Notes: generated by a model not told the origin, from the sequence alone. Positions 23,362 through 32,945 are shown, numbered from the stretch's first letter. The stretch: 64,000 nucleotides of DNA from Candidatus Bilophila faecipullorum (GCA_944326695.1 CALVEZ010000009.1:1-64000), one strand, 5' to 3'. Made by a program: numbers and translations.

Positions 23362-23518
23362 GTTCTCAGGGCGGGGTGAAATTCCCCACCGGCGGTATTC
23401 CGGGCGGCCGAAAACGGCTTTCAGCCCCGGAGAGCCCGCGAGCGCCCTTCACGCGAAGGGGTCAGCAGAGCCGGTGAGAAACCGGCGCCGACAGTAACAG
23501 TCTGGATGAAAGAGAACG
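23362..23518 (+). promoter_or_regulatory. FMN riboswitch (RFN element)
   Basis: All conserved RFN blocks are present in order: TTCTCAGGGCGGGGTGAAAT, CCCCACCGGCGGTA, GAGCCCGCGAGCG, GGTCAGCAGA, CCGGTGAGAAACCGG, GCCGACAGT and CTGGATGAAAGAGAA. The variable arm is long. It senses FMN and controls ribB, probably at translation since no terminator hairpin with a T-run follows. Confidence 0.97.
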
Positions 23519-23611
23519 GACCATCGCCACGGCACGTCCCGCGAACCACGGGCCGCGCCGTGCGTCCGCCTGCCGCCCTGATGCTGCACATCCAACCACT
23601 TGGAGACTCCC

Positions 23612-24241
23612 ATGAGCCAGCATCAGTTCACCGCCTCCCCTTCCGAGCGCGTCCGCGCCGCCGTCGCCGCCGTCCGTCAGGGCCGGGGCGTCCTTGTCGT
23701 GGACGACGAGGACCGCGAAAACGAAGGCGACGTGATCTTCTCCGCCGCCTCCCTCACCCAGCAGCAAATGGCCCTGCTCATCCGCGAATGCAGCGGCATC
23801 GTCTGCCTCTGTCTGCCGGAGGAGAAACCCCGGCGTCTCGGCCTGCCCCAGATGGTCGAGCACAACACCAATACCCACGGCACGGCCTTCACCGTTTCCA
23901 TTGAAGCGGCCCGGGGAGTAACCACCGGCGTTTCCGCTGCGGACCGCCTGACCACCATCCGGGCCGCCATCGCCCCGGACGCCGTCCCTAGCGATCTGCA
24001 CCGCCCCGGCCACGTCTTCCCGCTCTGCGCGCGGCCCGGCGGCGTGCGCGAACGCCCCGGCCATACGGAAGCCAGCGTGGACCTCATGCGCCTTGCGGGC
24101 CTGCCGCCCTACGGCGTCCTGTGCGAACTGACCAACCCCGACGGCACCATGGCCCGCCTGCCCGAAATTCTCGCCTTCTCCGAGGCGCACGCGATGCCCG
24201 TCCTGCAAGTACGCGATCTGATCCGGCATCTGGAACACTAA
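23612..24241 (+). CDS. ribB: 3,4-dihydroxy-2-butanone-4-phosphate synthase
   Basis: 209 residues, RibB domain only; the GTP cyclohydrolase II half found in RibBA proteins is absent. The catalytic acidic loop [10 protein letters not shown] is near residue 31, [14 protein letters not shown] carries the conserved metal-binding neighbourhood, and HRPGHVFPL with GHTEASVDL supplies the second set of catalytic residues. It converts ribulose-5-phosphate to the four-carbon precursor of riboflavin. The ATG at 23612 is preferred to an in-frame TTG twelve bases upstream because GGAG precedes it. Controlled by the FMN riboswitch. Confidence 0.96.
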   Translation: MSQHQFTASPSERVRAAVAAVRQGRGVLVVDDEDRENEGDVIFSAASLTQQQMALLIRECSGIVCLCLPEEKPRRLGLPQMVEHNTNTHGTAFTVSIEAARGVTTGVSAADRLTTIRAAIAPDAVPSDLHRPGHVFPLCARPGGVRERPGHTEASVDLMRLAGLPPYGVLCELTNPDGTMARLPEILAFSEAHAMPVLQVRDLIRHLEH

Positions 24242-24248
24242 CACCCCT

Positions 24249-24277
24249 GCGGGGCGCGGCTCTGACCTGCGCCCCGC
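24249..24277 (+). terminator. Hairpin after ribB
   Basis: The stem GCGGGGCGC/GCGCCCCGC (24249-24257 with 24269-24277) starts seven bases past the stop codon and is followed by CCTTTGCC. A second hairpin with GGCCCTG/CAGGGCC arms is at 24374-24401. Confidence 0.6.
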
Positions 24278-24409
24278 CCTTTGCCCCGCCTGCGCTTTCC
24301 ACGCCCCTTGTGCCGCCTGCGCATCCCCGCCGCTCTGCCCCATACGAAATATTCCTCACGAGACGGGATGATGGGCCCTGCCGGTAACCAACGACAGGGC
24401 CTTCTCCAT

Positions 24410-24860
24410 TGAAAAAACCTCTTTCACTCTCTCCAACAGGGAGAAGACGGACGCAGCCGCCGGGCCTAGAATCACGCCGCCCTTTCTCCAGCAAAGGGGG
24501 AGAAGGATTCACCACGGATAGAAGGAAGGGGACGCAACAGGCATCTTTCTCCAGCAGGCGGGAAGACGGCTGCCAAAAACGGCAGAGGTTCGGCATTCCA
24601 GCACCCTTTCTCCTGCAAACGGAGAAGCAAGTTCGCCGGGGGAAGAAGAAGGAAGAAGATGATGATGAGGAGGAGGAGGAGAAGAAGGACGCCATAGACC
24701 CCTTTCTCCCGCCAGCGAGCAGAGGGCTCCTTTGGAGGCTTCTCTTGAGTGGGATGCCATCCCTTTCTTCGGCAGTCGGGGAGGCGGCCATCCCCCGAAA
24801 ACTTTTCCCCTCCCCACCCATAAGATACCTTCCGCCAGCGGGAGAAGCGGCCCCTCTTTT
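24410..24860. repeat. Cluster of iterated short palindromes plus a trinucleotide tract
   Basis: Gene-free DNA with at least six variants of a short dyad built on TTTCTCC-NGCA-GGGAGAA, near 24421, 24485, 24545, 24605, 24702 and 24829. The first four are spaced about 60-66 bp apart. Between them, 24643-24690 holds an impure (GAA)n/(GAT)n/(GAG)n tract. There is no open frame with recognisable motifs. The dyads resemble REP-type elements more than CRISPR, since the intervals are unequal and units diverge. Confidence 0.55.
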
Positions 24861-25044
24861 CCCTGACGGGAGACGGCGGGGTAGCCCCTTTTTTGCGGCT
24901 GGCTTCCGGGCGGCCGCAGCCCTCCCCTGCGGCGTCCCCGCACCAAAGTGACGGCAAGGTGAATTTCCCGTCACAATGACGTGATAACCTCGGCAAGCCC
25001 CTCTTGACCCCACTCCGGGTCAATGTCATTCACACGGGAAAGGC

Positions 25045-25068
25045 CACGTTATTGCTTTTCATAACGTG
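25045..25068. promoter_or_regulatory. Inverted repeat CACGTTAT-N8-ATAACGTG upstream of the M16 peptidase
   Basis: Perfect 8-bp half sites, 8 bases apart, 140 bp upstream of the start codon in a gene-free region; likely an operator or promoter-proximal hairpin. Confidence 0.55.
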
Positions 25069-25208
25069 CCCGAACGGATATGCTCCGTTCATGTTGACAG
25101 TCTGCAACGCTCCGGGAGCCAACCCCGGAGATGAAACGGAAAAGGTGCGCGCAGCCGGACCCCTCCGCGCTTTCCCGCCGCCCTTCTTCCGGTATAAGGA
25201 GATGCTCA

Positions 25209-28106
25209 GTGAATACGCATGGCTTTACCCTCGTGCGCGAAGAACGGCTTTCCGAAGTGTCCGGTACCGTCAAGCTGTGGCGGCATGACGCGACCGGCGC
25301 GGAACTGCTCTCCGTGCTCAACAACGACGAAAACAAATGCTTCGGCGCGACCTTCCGCACCCCTCCGAAAGATTCCACGGGCGTTGCGCACATCCTTGAG
25401 CATTCCGTGCTCTGCGGCTCGGAAAAATACCCGGTGAAGGAGCCCTTCGTCGAGCTGCTCAAGGGCTCGCTCCAGACCTTCCTGAACGCCTTCACCTTCC
25501 CGGACAAGACCTGCTATCCAGTGGCCAGCGCCAACCTTCAGGACTTCTACAATCTGGTCGACGTCTACCTTGACGCTGTCTTCTTCCCCCGCATCGACGA
25601 AAACTGCTTCCAGCAGGAAGGCTGGCACATCGAGGCCGACAGCGCCGAAGGCCCCCTGCGCTACAAGGGCGTGGTCTACAACGAAATGAAGGGGGTCTAC
25701 TCCTCCCCGGATTCCGTGCTGGCCGAACGTTCGCAGCAGTCGCTCTTTCCTGATATGACCTACGGCCTCGACTCCGGCGGCGATCCCGAAGTCATCCCGC
25801 ACCTGACCTACCGGGCCTTCAAAGCCTTCCACGAGTCGCACTACCACCCCTCCAACACCCGTTTCTTCTTCTGGGGGGACGATCCCGAGGAAGGGCGCTT
25901 CGCCCTGCTCGATCCCTACCTTTCCCGCTTCACCGCCCGGGAAACCGACAGCGCCGTGCCGCTCCAGCCGCGCCTCGACATGCCGCGCCAGCTCGAATTC
26001 CCCTACGCGGCGGGCGAGGACGGCGACAAGGGGCATGTGGCCGTCAACTGGCTGACCTGCGAAACGGCCGATACCGGCGAACTCCTCGTTCTCGAAATGC
26101 TCGAACACATCCTGCTCGGCCTGCCCGGATCGCCCCTGCGTAAGGCCCTCATCGAATCCGGCCTCGGGGAAGACCTCACCGGGAGCGGGCTTGAAACCGA
26201 TCTGCGCCAGACCTTCTTCTCCGTGGGCCTGCGCTCCATCGCGCCCGGCACCGCCGCCGACGTGGAACTGCTGATCATGGAAACGCTGGCCGACCTCGCG
26301 GAGGGCGGCGTGCCCGCGGCCGCCGTGGAAGCCGCGGTCAACAGCGTGGAATTCGATCTGCGCGAGAACAACTCGGGCCGCTTCCCGCGCGGCCTCGCCG
26401 CCATGATCCGCAGCCTCGCCACGTGGCTCTACGACGGCGACCCCATCGCGCCGCTGGCATGGGAAAAGCCGCTGGCCGATCTCAAGGCCCGCCTCGCTTC
26501 CGGGGAACCCGTCTTTGAAGAGGCCATCAAGCGCTGGTTCCTCGACAACGGCCACCGCTCGACGGTCATCCTCACGCCCGATCCCGGCCTCGCCGCGCGC
26601 CGCGAAGAAGCCGAAGCCGCCACGCTGCGCCGCATCTACGACGCGCTCTCCGACGACGACCACAAGGAACTCGTGGCCCGGACCGAGGCCCTGCGCGCCA
26701 GCCAGCAGGCCGCCGACAGCCCTGAGGCCCTCGCCGCCATCCCGAGCCTGACCGTGGCCGATCTGCCGCGCGAGAACGCCGTCATCCCCAAGGCCGAAGG
26801 CACGGCGGGCGATCTCGCGGTCCTCGCGCACGACATCGACACCTCGGGCATCCTTTACGCGGAAATCCTCTTCCCGCTCGACGCCGTGCCGGACGAACTC
26901 CTGCCGCTGGTGCCGCTTCTCGGGCGCAGCCTGACGGAAATGGGCACCTCCAAGCGCGATTTCGTGGAACTGGGCACCCTGCTCGCCTCCAAGACCGGCG
27001 GGCTCGACGCGGCCCCGCTCGTCGCCGCCATGCGCGGGACGCGCCAGCCCGTGGCCAAGCTCTGCCTTGGCGGGAAAGCCACGGCGGACAAGGCGCAGGA
27101 CCTTTTCGCACTCATGGCCGAAGTGCTCACGGACGCCGCTCTCGGCAACCGCCAGCGTTTCACGCAAATGGTGCTCGAAGAGCGCGCCCGGCTTGAGCAG
27201 TCGCTCATCCCCGCCGGGCACGGCACGGTCATCACCCGCCTGCGGGCCGCCTACAGCCTTGCCGGACGGATCGGGGAGGCCATCGGCGGCGTCACCTACC
27301 TTGAGGCCATCCGCGCCCTGTCCGAGCGCGTGGTCAACGACTGGGATTCCGTGCGGGCCGATCTGGAAATCCTGCGCGGGCTCATCCTGAACCGGCAAAA
27401 CGCCATCCTGAACCTCACCGCCGACGCCGCCACCCTCAAGGCCGCGCAGCCGCTGGCCGCCGCGCTGAGCCGCGCCCTGCCCTCGGCCTTCTCCGTGCCG
27501 CTCGAACACGCCCCCCTCACCCCGGCCGGCGACGAGGCCCTGCTCGTACCCGCGCAGGTCAACTACGTGGGCAAGGGCTGCAACATCTACGATCTGGGCT
27601 ACGAATGGCACGGCTCGGCCCACGTCATCACGCGCCACCTGCGCATGGGCTGGCTGTGGGATCAGGTCCGCGTGCAGGGAGGGGCCTACGGCGCCTTCTG
27701 CGCGCTCGACCGCATGAGCGGCACTCTGGCGATGGTGTCCTACCGCGATCCCAACGTGGAGCGGACGCTCGGCGTCTACGACGCCACGGCGGACTATCTG
27801 CGCCGCCTCGATCTCTCGGAACGTGATCTGACGCTGGCCATCGTGGGAGCCATCGGCGATCTGGATACCTATCTCTTGCCGGACGCCCGGGGCGCTGCCT
27901 CCCTGTCCCGCTACCTGACCGACGACCGCGACGACCTGCGCCAGCAAATGCGCGAGGAAATCCTCGGCACCACGCGGCGGCACTTCACGGACTTTGCCGA
28001 AGTCATGGCGGAGGCGGCCAAGGCCGGGACGGTCTGCGTCCTCGGCGGTTCCGCAGCCGAAAACGCCGCCCGGGAACACGGCTGGACGGCCCGCAAGATT
28101 CTGTAA
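25209..28106 (+). CDS. M16C-family zinc peptidase (presequence protease / PreP-like)
   Basis: 965 residues, two M16 halves joined as in PreP and Cym1. The inverted zinc motif HxxEH is H61-ILE-H65 (AHILEHSVLCGS) and the third ligand glutamate is in YNEMKGVYSSP. A long run of Gly/Ala-rich C-terminal half follows, ending in NAAREHGWTARKIL. It would degrade small unfolded peptides in a closed chamber. GTG at 25209 is taken as start because AAGGAG lies eight bases upstream; an in-frame ATG at 25131 lacks one. There is no signal peptide, so it is cytoplasmic. It is followed by a perfect 12-bp hairpin. Confidence 0.93.
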   Translation: MNTHGFTLVREERLSEVSGTVKLWRHDATGAELLSVLNNDENKCFGATFRTPPKDSTGVAHILEHSVLCGSEKYPVKEPFVELLKGSLQTFLNAFTFPDKTCYPVASANLQDFYNLVDVYLDAVFFPRIDENCFQQEGWHIEADSAEGPLRYKGVVYNEMKGVYSSPDSVLAERSQQSLFPDMTYGLDSGGDPEVIPHLTYRAFKAFHESHYHPSNTRFFFWGDDPEEGRFALLDPYLSRFTARETDSAVPLQPRLDMPRQLEFPYAAGEDGDKGHVAVNWLTCETADTGELLVLEMLEHILLGLPGSPLRKALIESGLGEDLTGSGLETDLRQTFFSVGLRSIAPGTAADVELLIMETLADLAEGGVPAAAVEAAVNSVEFDLRENNSGRFPRGLAAMIRSLATWLYDGDPIAPLAWEKPLADLKARLASGEPVFEEAIKRWFLDNGHRSTVILTPDPGLAARREEAEAATLRRIYDALSDDDHKELVARTEALRASQQAADSPEALAAIPSLTVADLPRENAVIPKAEGTAGDLAVLAHDIDTSGILYAEILFPLDAVPDELLPLVPLLGRSLTEMGTSKRDFVELGTLLASKTGGLDAAPLVAAMRGTRQPVAKLCLGGKATADKAQDLFALMAEVLTDAALGNRQRFTQMVLEERARLEQSLIPAGHGTVITRLRAAYSLAGRIGEAIGGVTYLEAIRALSERVVNDWDSVRADLEILRGLILNRQNAILNLTADAATLKAAQPLAAALSRALPSAFSVPLEHAPLTPAGDEALLVPAQVNYVGKGCNIYDLGYEWHGSAHVITRHLRMGWLWDQVRVQGGAYGAFCALDRMSGTLAMVSYRDPNVERTLGVYDATADYLRRLDLSERDLTLAIVGAIGDLDTYLLPDARGAASLSRYLTDDRDDLRQQMREEILGTTRRHFTDFAEVMAEAAKAGTVCVLGGSAAENAAREHGWTARKIL

Positions 28107-28113
28107 GCTCCAC

Positions 28114-28141
28114 GGACGCGGCCTGCACGCAGGCCGCGTCC
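28114..28141 (+). terminator. Hairpin after the M16 peptidase gene
   Basis: The perfect 12-bp stem GGACGCGGCCTG/CAGGCCGCGTCC has a CACG loop and begins eight bases past the stop codon. No T-run follows. Confidence 0.65.
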
Positions 28142-28199
28142 CGTGGCGTTGTTGAACCCCCGGGACTTTCCCGCCCGGAGCCTGAGCACAGGAGTAGTC

Positions 28200-28865
28200 A
28201 TGGAAACGAATGCCCTTGCCACCGCTTCCCCTTCCACGGAGCGCCGCCAGCGCACACCCTTGGCCGTCACCCGGGATCGCGTGCTCGGCATCGCGGAGCA
28301 GCTCTTCCGCCAGAGCGGGGTGCAGGCCGTGAGCGTCGACGCCATAGCACAGGCCGCCGGCATCAAGAAAATGACCCTCTACCGCTGCTTCCCCTGCAAG
28401 GAAGAACTGGTCATGGCCTGTATGGACCTCTGGGAAAGGATTCCCCGCCGCCTCTGGGAACGGGCGCGGGAGGAATTCCCGGACGAACCGGGCCGCCAGT
28501 TGCTGGCCTTCAGCCGCCTCGTCTGCGACATCGTGTCCCAGCCGGACTACACGGGCAATATCTGCATCCACCTCATGACGGATTACACCGCCCCGGATCA
28601 TCCGATCTGCGTGCGCGTGCGGGAACTGCGCGCCGAAATGCGCGCCCATGTGCGCACACTGGCTCAGCAGGCCGAAGCCTCTGATCCCGACCAGCTCGCG
28701 GATGCCTACTGCCTCATGCTCGAAGGGATGCTCATCGCCTGCCGTACCTACGGTTGCGACAGCGGCCCTGTACGGAACGCCACGGCGGTGGTGGAAAAAT
28801 TCCTGCGCCAGAACTGCGGCCCCCGTGCCTTCCCGCCCGAGCCGCGCCGTTTCCGCAGATGGTGA
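28200..28865 (+). CDS. TetR-family transcriptional regulator
   Basis: 221 residues. The N-terminal helix-turn-helix spans about residues 24-70 (ITRDRVLGIAEQLF-type helix, then VSVDAIAQAAGIKKMTLYRC), followed by an all-helical ligand-binding domain with CIHLMTDYTAPDHP and MLEGMLIACRTYG. The start ATG follows AGGAG by six bases. No divergent or downstream transporter gene is adjacent: the next gene on this strand is far away. The target and ligand are therefore unknown. Confidence 0.93.
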   Translation: METNALATASPSTERRQRTPLAVTRDRVLGIAEQLFRQSGVQAVSVDAIAQAAGIKKMTLYRCFPCKEELVMACMDLWERIPRRLWERAREEFPDEPGRQLLAFSRLVCDIVSQPDYTGNICIHLMTDYTAPDHPICVRVRELRAEMRAHVRTLAQQAEASDPDQLADAYCLMLEGMLIACRTYGCDSGPVRNATAVVEKFLRQNCGPRAFPPEPRRFRRW

Positions 28866-29125
28866 GGCAACCGGGCAGGCGCTCCTCCTCCCGGTGCGTT
28901 TCCCCCGCAAGCGAGCCACACCCCAAAATGAAGCATGAACGCCCTGCCGTCATCCCGCTTTCCCCTCACCGGCGCGGCGCAAAGGCACTGGCGTAGTCGC
29001 GGCAACAGGGCCGTTCCCCTCTCGCGGACATGATACGAAGAGGATCGAGAAAAGCCGGATTGTATTCTCGCTTCCTCGCGGGTGCGCCGCCGCAGTGACG
29101 GCGCGGCACAGGCCCATAACAAAAA

Positions 29126-29160
29126 GGGTTCCGAATCGCTGTGAGCGTGATTCGGAACCC
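29126..29160. terminator. Bidirectional terminator
   Basis: The perfect 12-bp stem GGGTTCCGAATC/GATTCGGAACCC is flanked by AAAAA and TCTTTGTT. It serves the TetR gene on one side and the tautomerase gene on the other. The rest of 28866-29261 holds nothing else recognisable. Confidence 0.88.
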
Positions 29161-29261
29161 TCTTTGTTATGCGGGGCAATGCGGTGATGCGGGAGCGATG
29201 CGCCGGGCCGCGTCCGCGTGAACATGACGCATCAAAACGCTTGCCGCGCCCGCCTCCCGCG

Positions 29262-29492
29262 TTAGCGTCCTTGCGCGTCAGGGCCAGCGGTCTTGTTCCG
29301 CCTCACGGTGACGGTTTCGCCTCCGATGCCCCAGTTGTCCGTCTCCACCTCGTCGATGATGACCACCGTGGTGGCGGGGTTCTTGCCGAGGACCCGCACG
29401 AGCAGGTCCGTGGCCCCCTTGATGAGTTCCGCTTTCTGCTCGGCTGTGGGGCTGCCGTTTTCTCGGGTAACCCGGATGTTCACAAAAGGCAT
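29262..29492 (-). CDS. 4-oxalocrotonate tautomerase family protein
   Basis: 76 residues. After removal of Met the catalytic Pro-1 would be N-terminal: PFVNIRVTRENGSPTAEQKA, with the conserved arginine at the expected spacing (R7) and the segment VVIIDEVETDNWGIGG typical of the 4-OT group. It forms oligomers and catalyses keto-enol shifts of small 2-oxo acids; the native substrate is unknown. The C-terminus is about ten residues longer than in the shortest members. The ATG follows GGGAGAG. It is a single gene. Confidence 0.9.
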   Translation of the reverse strand: MPFVNIRVTRENGSPTAEQKAELIKGATDLLVRVLGKNPATTVVIIDEVETDNWGIGGETVTVRRNKTAGPDAQGR

Positions 29493-29657
29493 CGCGTCTC
29501 TCCCTGGCTGTGGGTGGCTGGGCAGGTGTTGCCCCCCCGTTCGTGTAGCGTCGTGGCCCTTTTCCACAGGGCGGACAAACGAAAAACCGACCGTCCGGGG
29601 AGAGGCCTCTTCTCCCTTGCCGTATTGTCCCTGAAAAAGGCGGTTTTCCGCAGACGC

Positions 29658-30401
29658 CTAGTTCCTCACATCCCAAAGCTGGCCGATGAAGGCGGTCAAC
29701 GCCTGACGGTTGACGCCCGCCGGGGGATAGGGGAGGCGTTCCGTGGGCTTGGGAAGCGTTACGCCGCCCTTTTTGGCATCCCCGCTCAACAGGTTGAAGG
29801 AGCTAAGGGCGCGGCCTTCAAAGGCCGCCAGCGCCGGGAGGTTGTCCGCCAGCGGCAGATCGGTCGGGGCCGGGAGCGGTTCGCGGTACTCGACGATGAG
29901 CTTGGCCTTGTAGAACCAGAGGATGAAGGTAAAGCGCCGCACGAGGCTGCCGCCCGTCCACGCCTCGGCCTCGTCATGCCACGGATCGTCGGCGGCGGGC
30001 AGCACGTAGGTATCCGCAAAGCCTGAAAAGCCGTCGAGATCAAGCGCCTGATGCCGCAGGACCGGGAAGTCCATCTCGGGCTGTACCGGCCACGTTTCCT
30101 TCTGCTGGGAAATGGCGAGGACAGCGGCCAGCCGCGCGGGATCGGGCGTTTCCCGATCATAAAGGGCGTAGAAGACCTGTACGGAAGTGCTGTGCAGCAT
30201 ACTGCCCTGCACCGGCGGCGCGAGATCGGCACGCCGGGCATCCGCAAGGGCGAAAGCGGGGGCGGGCCGCACGGCCACGGCGGGGCGCGCCGGAGACACG
30301 AGCATCCCGTCGGCCACGCCGCGGACCAGCCCGCCCCGGGTATTCATGCCGATGTAAACGGCCAGCACGATGAGCAGAACGGGGAGGATGACTTTAAACA
30401 T
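29658..30401 (-). CDS. Membrane-anchored or exported protein of unknown function
   Basis: About 247 residues. A hydrophobic N-terminal segment (MFKVILPVLLIVLAVYIGM) acts as anchor or uncleaved signal, and a short Pro/Ala-rich linker follows. The remainder is soluble, with YALYDRETPDPARLAAVLAI, DTYVLPAADDPWHDEAEAW, and FILWFYKAKLIVEYREPLP. I do not recognise a family. The start at 30401 is favoured over an ATG twelve bases upstream because GAGG precedes it. It lies downstream of the PfkB kinase on the same strand with a 57-bp gap, so it may be co-transcribed. Confidence 0.7.
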   Translation of the reverse strand: MFKVILPVLLIVLAVYIGMNTRGGLVRGVADGMLVSPARPAVAVRPAPAFALADARRADLAPPVQGSMLHSTSVQVFYALYDRETPDPARLAAVLAISQQKETWPVQPEMDFPVLRHQALDLDGFSGFADTYVLPAADDPWHDEAEAWTGGSLVRRFTFILWFYKAKLIVEYREPLPAPTDLPLADNLPALAAFEGRALSSFNLLSGDAKKGGVTLPKPTERLPYPPAGVNRQALTAFIGQLWDVRN

Positions 30402-30470
30402 CTGCAACCTCATGGGTATAGGGGCAAGGCGGAATGGCGGCGGGGGCCGTCCCGCCGCCCGGGAAGGCGG

Positions 30471-31415
30471 CTACCACCGGACGCCCGGCTCCTCGTTGAA
30501 GGCGGCGCGGTGCCGGGCCGCGAAGGATTCGTAGGTAAAGACATGTTCCTGCGTGCCGTGGTGCTCCACGCAATAGCTGGCGCAGGTCGCGCCGAGCCGG
30601 GCGGCGGCGGGCACGTCGAGCCCGTGCAGCAAGCCCTTGAGCAGGCCGGAACGGAAGGAATCGCCCGCGCCGGTGGGGTCGGCCACGCGCTCGGGCCGGG
30701 CGATGCCCACGGTGCCCTGTTCCCCGTTGTCGATGACCGATCCCTGCTCGCCCAGCGTGGTGATCAGCCCGCCGGTCATGGCGCGCAGTTCGGCGCGGGT
30801 GCGGCCCGTGGTCTTGGAGATCATTTCCAGCTCGTAATCGTTGGTCACCAGCAGGGCCGAGCCCTGAATGGCGTCAAGCAGCTCGTCGCCGGAAAGCGCG
30901 GGAATCTGCTGGCCGGGATCGTAGATATACCGGATGCCCTTTTCCCGGAAGAGGCGCGGCAGAGCCTTCATGTCGTCGAGGTTGCCGGGCGAGACGATGC
31001 CCCAGTCGGCGGAGGCGTCGGCGCTGGAAAAGGCGTAACCGCAGGGGAACTTCATGGCCGCCGGATGAAAGCCGTTGATCTGGTTGTTGTTCTTGTCCGT
31101 GATCAGGGTGCAGCTCGCCGTGAACTCGTCGGGCACCACGCGGATGCCTTCCAGAGACAGGCCCAGCGAGCGCAGATAGTCGCCGTAATCCGTGAAATTC
31201 TTGCCCACCGTGGCGAGGATGAGCGGCTTCTCGCCCATGAGCGCCAGCGTATAGGCGATGTTCCCGGCGCAGCCGCCGCGCTTTTCCACCAGCCCGTCGA
31301 TGAGGAAGCTCACGTTCAGGATGTGCAGCTTGTCGGCGAGGATATGATCGGCAAACGCGCCGTTAAAGGTCATGATACGGTCAAAGGCCATCGAACCGGC
31401 CACATAGATGGACAT
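30471..31415 (-). CDS. PfkB-family sugar/nucleoside kinase
   Basis: 314 residues of the ribokinase fold. The N-terminal IYVAGSMAFDRIM and the GGCAGNIAYTLALMG segment form the sugar-side motif, and the C-terminal catalytic signature reads DPTGAGDSFRSGLLKG with the GAGD aspartate. The overall pattern resembles adenosine-kinase-like bacterial proteins more than fructokinases, but the substrate is not certain. The ATG at 31415 overlaps the cutA stop (TAATG) and follows GGAGGA, so translation is coupled to cutA. Confidence 0.9.
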   Translation of the reverse strand: MSIYVAGSMAFDRIMTFNGAFADHILADKLHILNVSFLIDGLVEKRGGCAGNIAYTLALMGEKPLILATVGKNFTDYGDYLRSLGLSLEGIRVVPDEFTASCTLITDKNNNQINGFHPAAMKFPCGYAFSSADASADWGIVSPGNLDDMKALPRLFREKGIRYIYDPGQQIPALSGDELLDAIQGSALLVTNDYELEMISKTTGRTRAELRAMTGGLITTLGEQGSVIDNGEQGTVGIARPERVADPTGAGDSFRSGLLKGLLHGLDVPAAARLGATCASYCVEHHGTQEHVFTYESFAARHRAAFNEEPGVRW

Positions 31416-31735
31416 TACTCCTCCGGGTGTGTTGATGCGGTGATCCATGCCAGAAAATCGGCGTCCCCCCGCTCGATGGGCAGGGCCACGATGCAGGGCG
31501 TCTCATAGCTGTGCAGACGGCGCACGCGCTCGGCCAGCGCCTCGAAGCGATCCTCGTCCGTCTGGGCGATGAGGGCGATCTCCCCTTCGCGGCGGATTTC
31601 CCCCTTCCATCGGTAAACGGAACGAATCGGAGAAAAGAGGTTCACGCCCGCCGCCAGACGGCTCTCCACCAAATCCTCGGCGAGGCGTTCCGCTTCCGCA
31701 GCCGAGCCCGCCGTCATGTAGACGAATAGAGCCAT
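31415..31735 (-). CDS. cutA: Divalent-cation tolerance protein CutA
   Basis: 106 residues, full length for this trimeric ferredoxin-like fold: FVYMTAGSAAEAERLAEDLV at the N-terminus, the conserved ESRLAAGVNLFSPIRSVYRW with RWKGEIRREGE, and the C-terminal SYETPCIVALPIERGDADFLAW. It has been linked to copper tolerance in E. coli, but its true role is unclear. The ATG at 31735 follows GGGAGGA. It forms a two-gene unit with the PfkB kinase. Confidence 0.95.
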   Translation of the reverse strand: MALFVYMTAGSAAEAERLAEDLVESRLAAGVNLFSPIRSVYRWKGEIRREGEIALIAQTDEDRFEALAERVRRLHSYETPCIVALPIERGDADFLAWITASTHPEE

Positions 31736-31934
31736 GCCTTCCTCCCTGTCACGGTGCTTCGGCTCGAAACGATAGCCGTTTAGCCCGCTTCTGGCAATCG
31801 GCAGGCGCACGGGTCCGGCACTTTCCCGGCGGTGTACGCCCTGCTGTCCCGCTCTCCGGGCGCGGTATGATGAAGCCGGAGACTGTGGCGCACCTACGGA
31901 AGGGGCGTAGGCCCAAAGGTGCCTTCCCCTGCCT

Positions 31935-32080
31935 ATCCCGGCCTTGGTCTTTCAGGTAGCGTTCATGTCGTGGACAACGCCTTCGTCCCTGCGCATCCCG
32001 GCCTTGGCTTTTCAGAAACGCTTTGACGGCGGGTGCAAACGCCTTTCCATGACGCGTCCCGGCCTTGTACCGCAAGGCCC
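31935..32080. repeat. Three imperfect direct repeats of about 60 bp
   Basis: Units start with ATCCCGGCCTTGG at 31935 and 31995, and a shortened third copy (GTCCCGGCCTTG) starts at 32056. Similarity continues through the whole unit (for example CAACGCCTTCGTCC against AAACGCCTTTCCAT). It lies in the 570-bp gene-free stretch (31736-32309) between cutA and nth; nothing else was seen there apart from the nth ribosome-site region. Confidence 0.65.
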
Positions 32081-32309
32081 GCCGCCCTCGCCTTTGCCGC
32101 CATAACGCGCCACAGGGGACGCCCCAAGCGCCGCCCGGGCGTCTCCCCCGGCCAACAGGCCTCCGGACGCGCCGGGGCCGGACGGCGTTTCAGCCCCGCC
32201 GAAAAGCTCTTCCCGGCCTTGCCGCTTGGCTTTTGCGCCGCCCTCCACTATCTTTTCCTCAAGGGCGGTTACGATCCGCCCCCGCACATCCGCAGCAAGG
32301 AAAAACGCC

Positions 32310-32945
32310 ATGAACAAAAAACAGCGGGCCATGAAGGTTCTGGAACTGCTGGCCAAGCGCTACCCTCATCCCGAAACCCATCTGGACAACACCACGCCGT
32401 GGGAACTGCTCGTCGCCACGGTGCTGGCCGCGCAGTGCACGGACAAGCGCGTCAACGAAGTCACGCCCGAACTCTTCCGGCGCTGGCCCGATCCCGCCGC
32501 CCTCGCCCGCGCGGACCTTAGCGAACTTGAGGAAGTCATCCGCTCGGTGGGCTTCTACCACAGTAAAGCCCGGCACCTCATCGAGGCCGCGCGCATCACC
32601 GTGCGGGACTTCAACGGCGAAACGCCCCGCACCATGAAAGACCTCATCAAGCTGCCGGGCGTGGCGCGCAAAACCGCCAACGTGGTGTTGTGGGGCGCTT
32701 TCGGCATCAACGAAGGGCTGGCGGTGGACACGCACGTCAAGCGCATTTCCGGCCGCCTCGGGCTGACCGAACACAGCGATCCCGTGGACATCGAGCGCGA
32801 TCTCATGGCGCTTTTCCCACAGGCGGAATGGGGCAACGTCAACCATCGGATGGTCTGGTTCGGACGCCACGTCTGCCACGCGCGCGGCCCCCTCTGCGGG
32901 GAATGCGAAATGGCCTCCTTCTGCCCCAAAATCGGCGTGAAGTAG
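32310..32945 (+). CDS. nth: Endonuclease III
   Basis: 211 residues, full length. The helix-hairpin-helix LPGVARKTANVVLWGAFG carries the catalytic lysine (ARKTAN), the catalytic aspartate is in VDTHVKRISGRLGL, and the [4Fe-4S] motif C-x6-C-x2-C-x5-C closes the protein (CHARGPLCGECEMASFC). It is a DNA glycosylase/AP lyase for oxidised pyrimidines. The ATG at 32310 (MNKKQRAMKVLELLAKRYP) is chosen by homology to the usual N-terminus; AGGAAAAA precedes it. Confidence 0.97.
   Translation: MNKKQRAMKVLELLAKRYPHPETHLDNTTPWELLVATVLAAQCTDKRVNEVTPELFRRWPDPAALARADLSELEEVIRSVGFYHSKARHLIEAARITVRDFNGETPRTMKDLIKLPGVARKTANVVLWGAFGINEGLAVDTHVKRISGRLGLTEHSDPVDIERDLMALFPQAEWGNVNHRMVWFGRHVCHARGPLCGECEMASFCPKIGVK

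Noticed and set aside
31935..32080. CRISPR-like array between cutA and nth
   Set aside because: The three units are about 60 bp apart, but the presumed spacers are similar to each other, so this is a tandem duplication and not an array.
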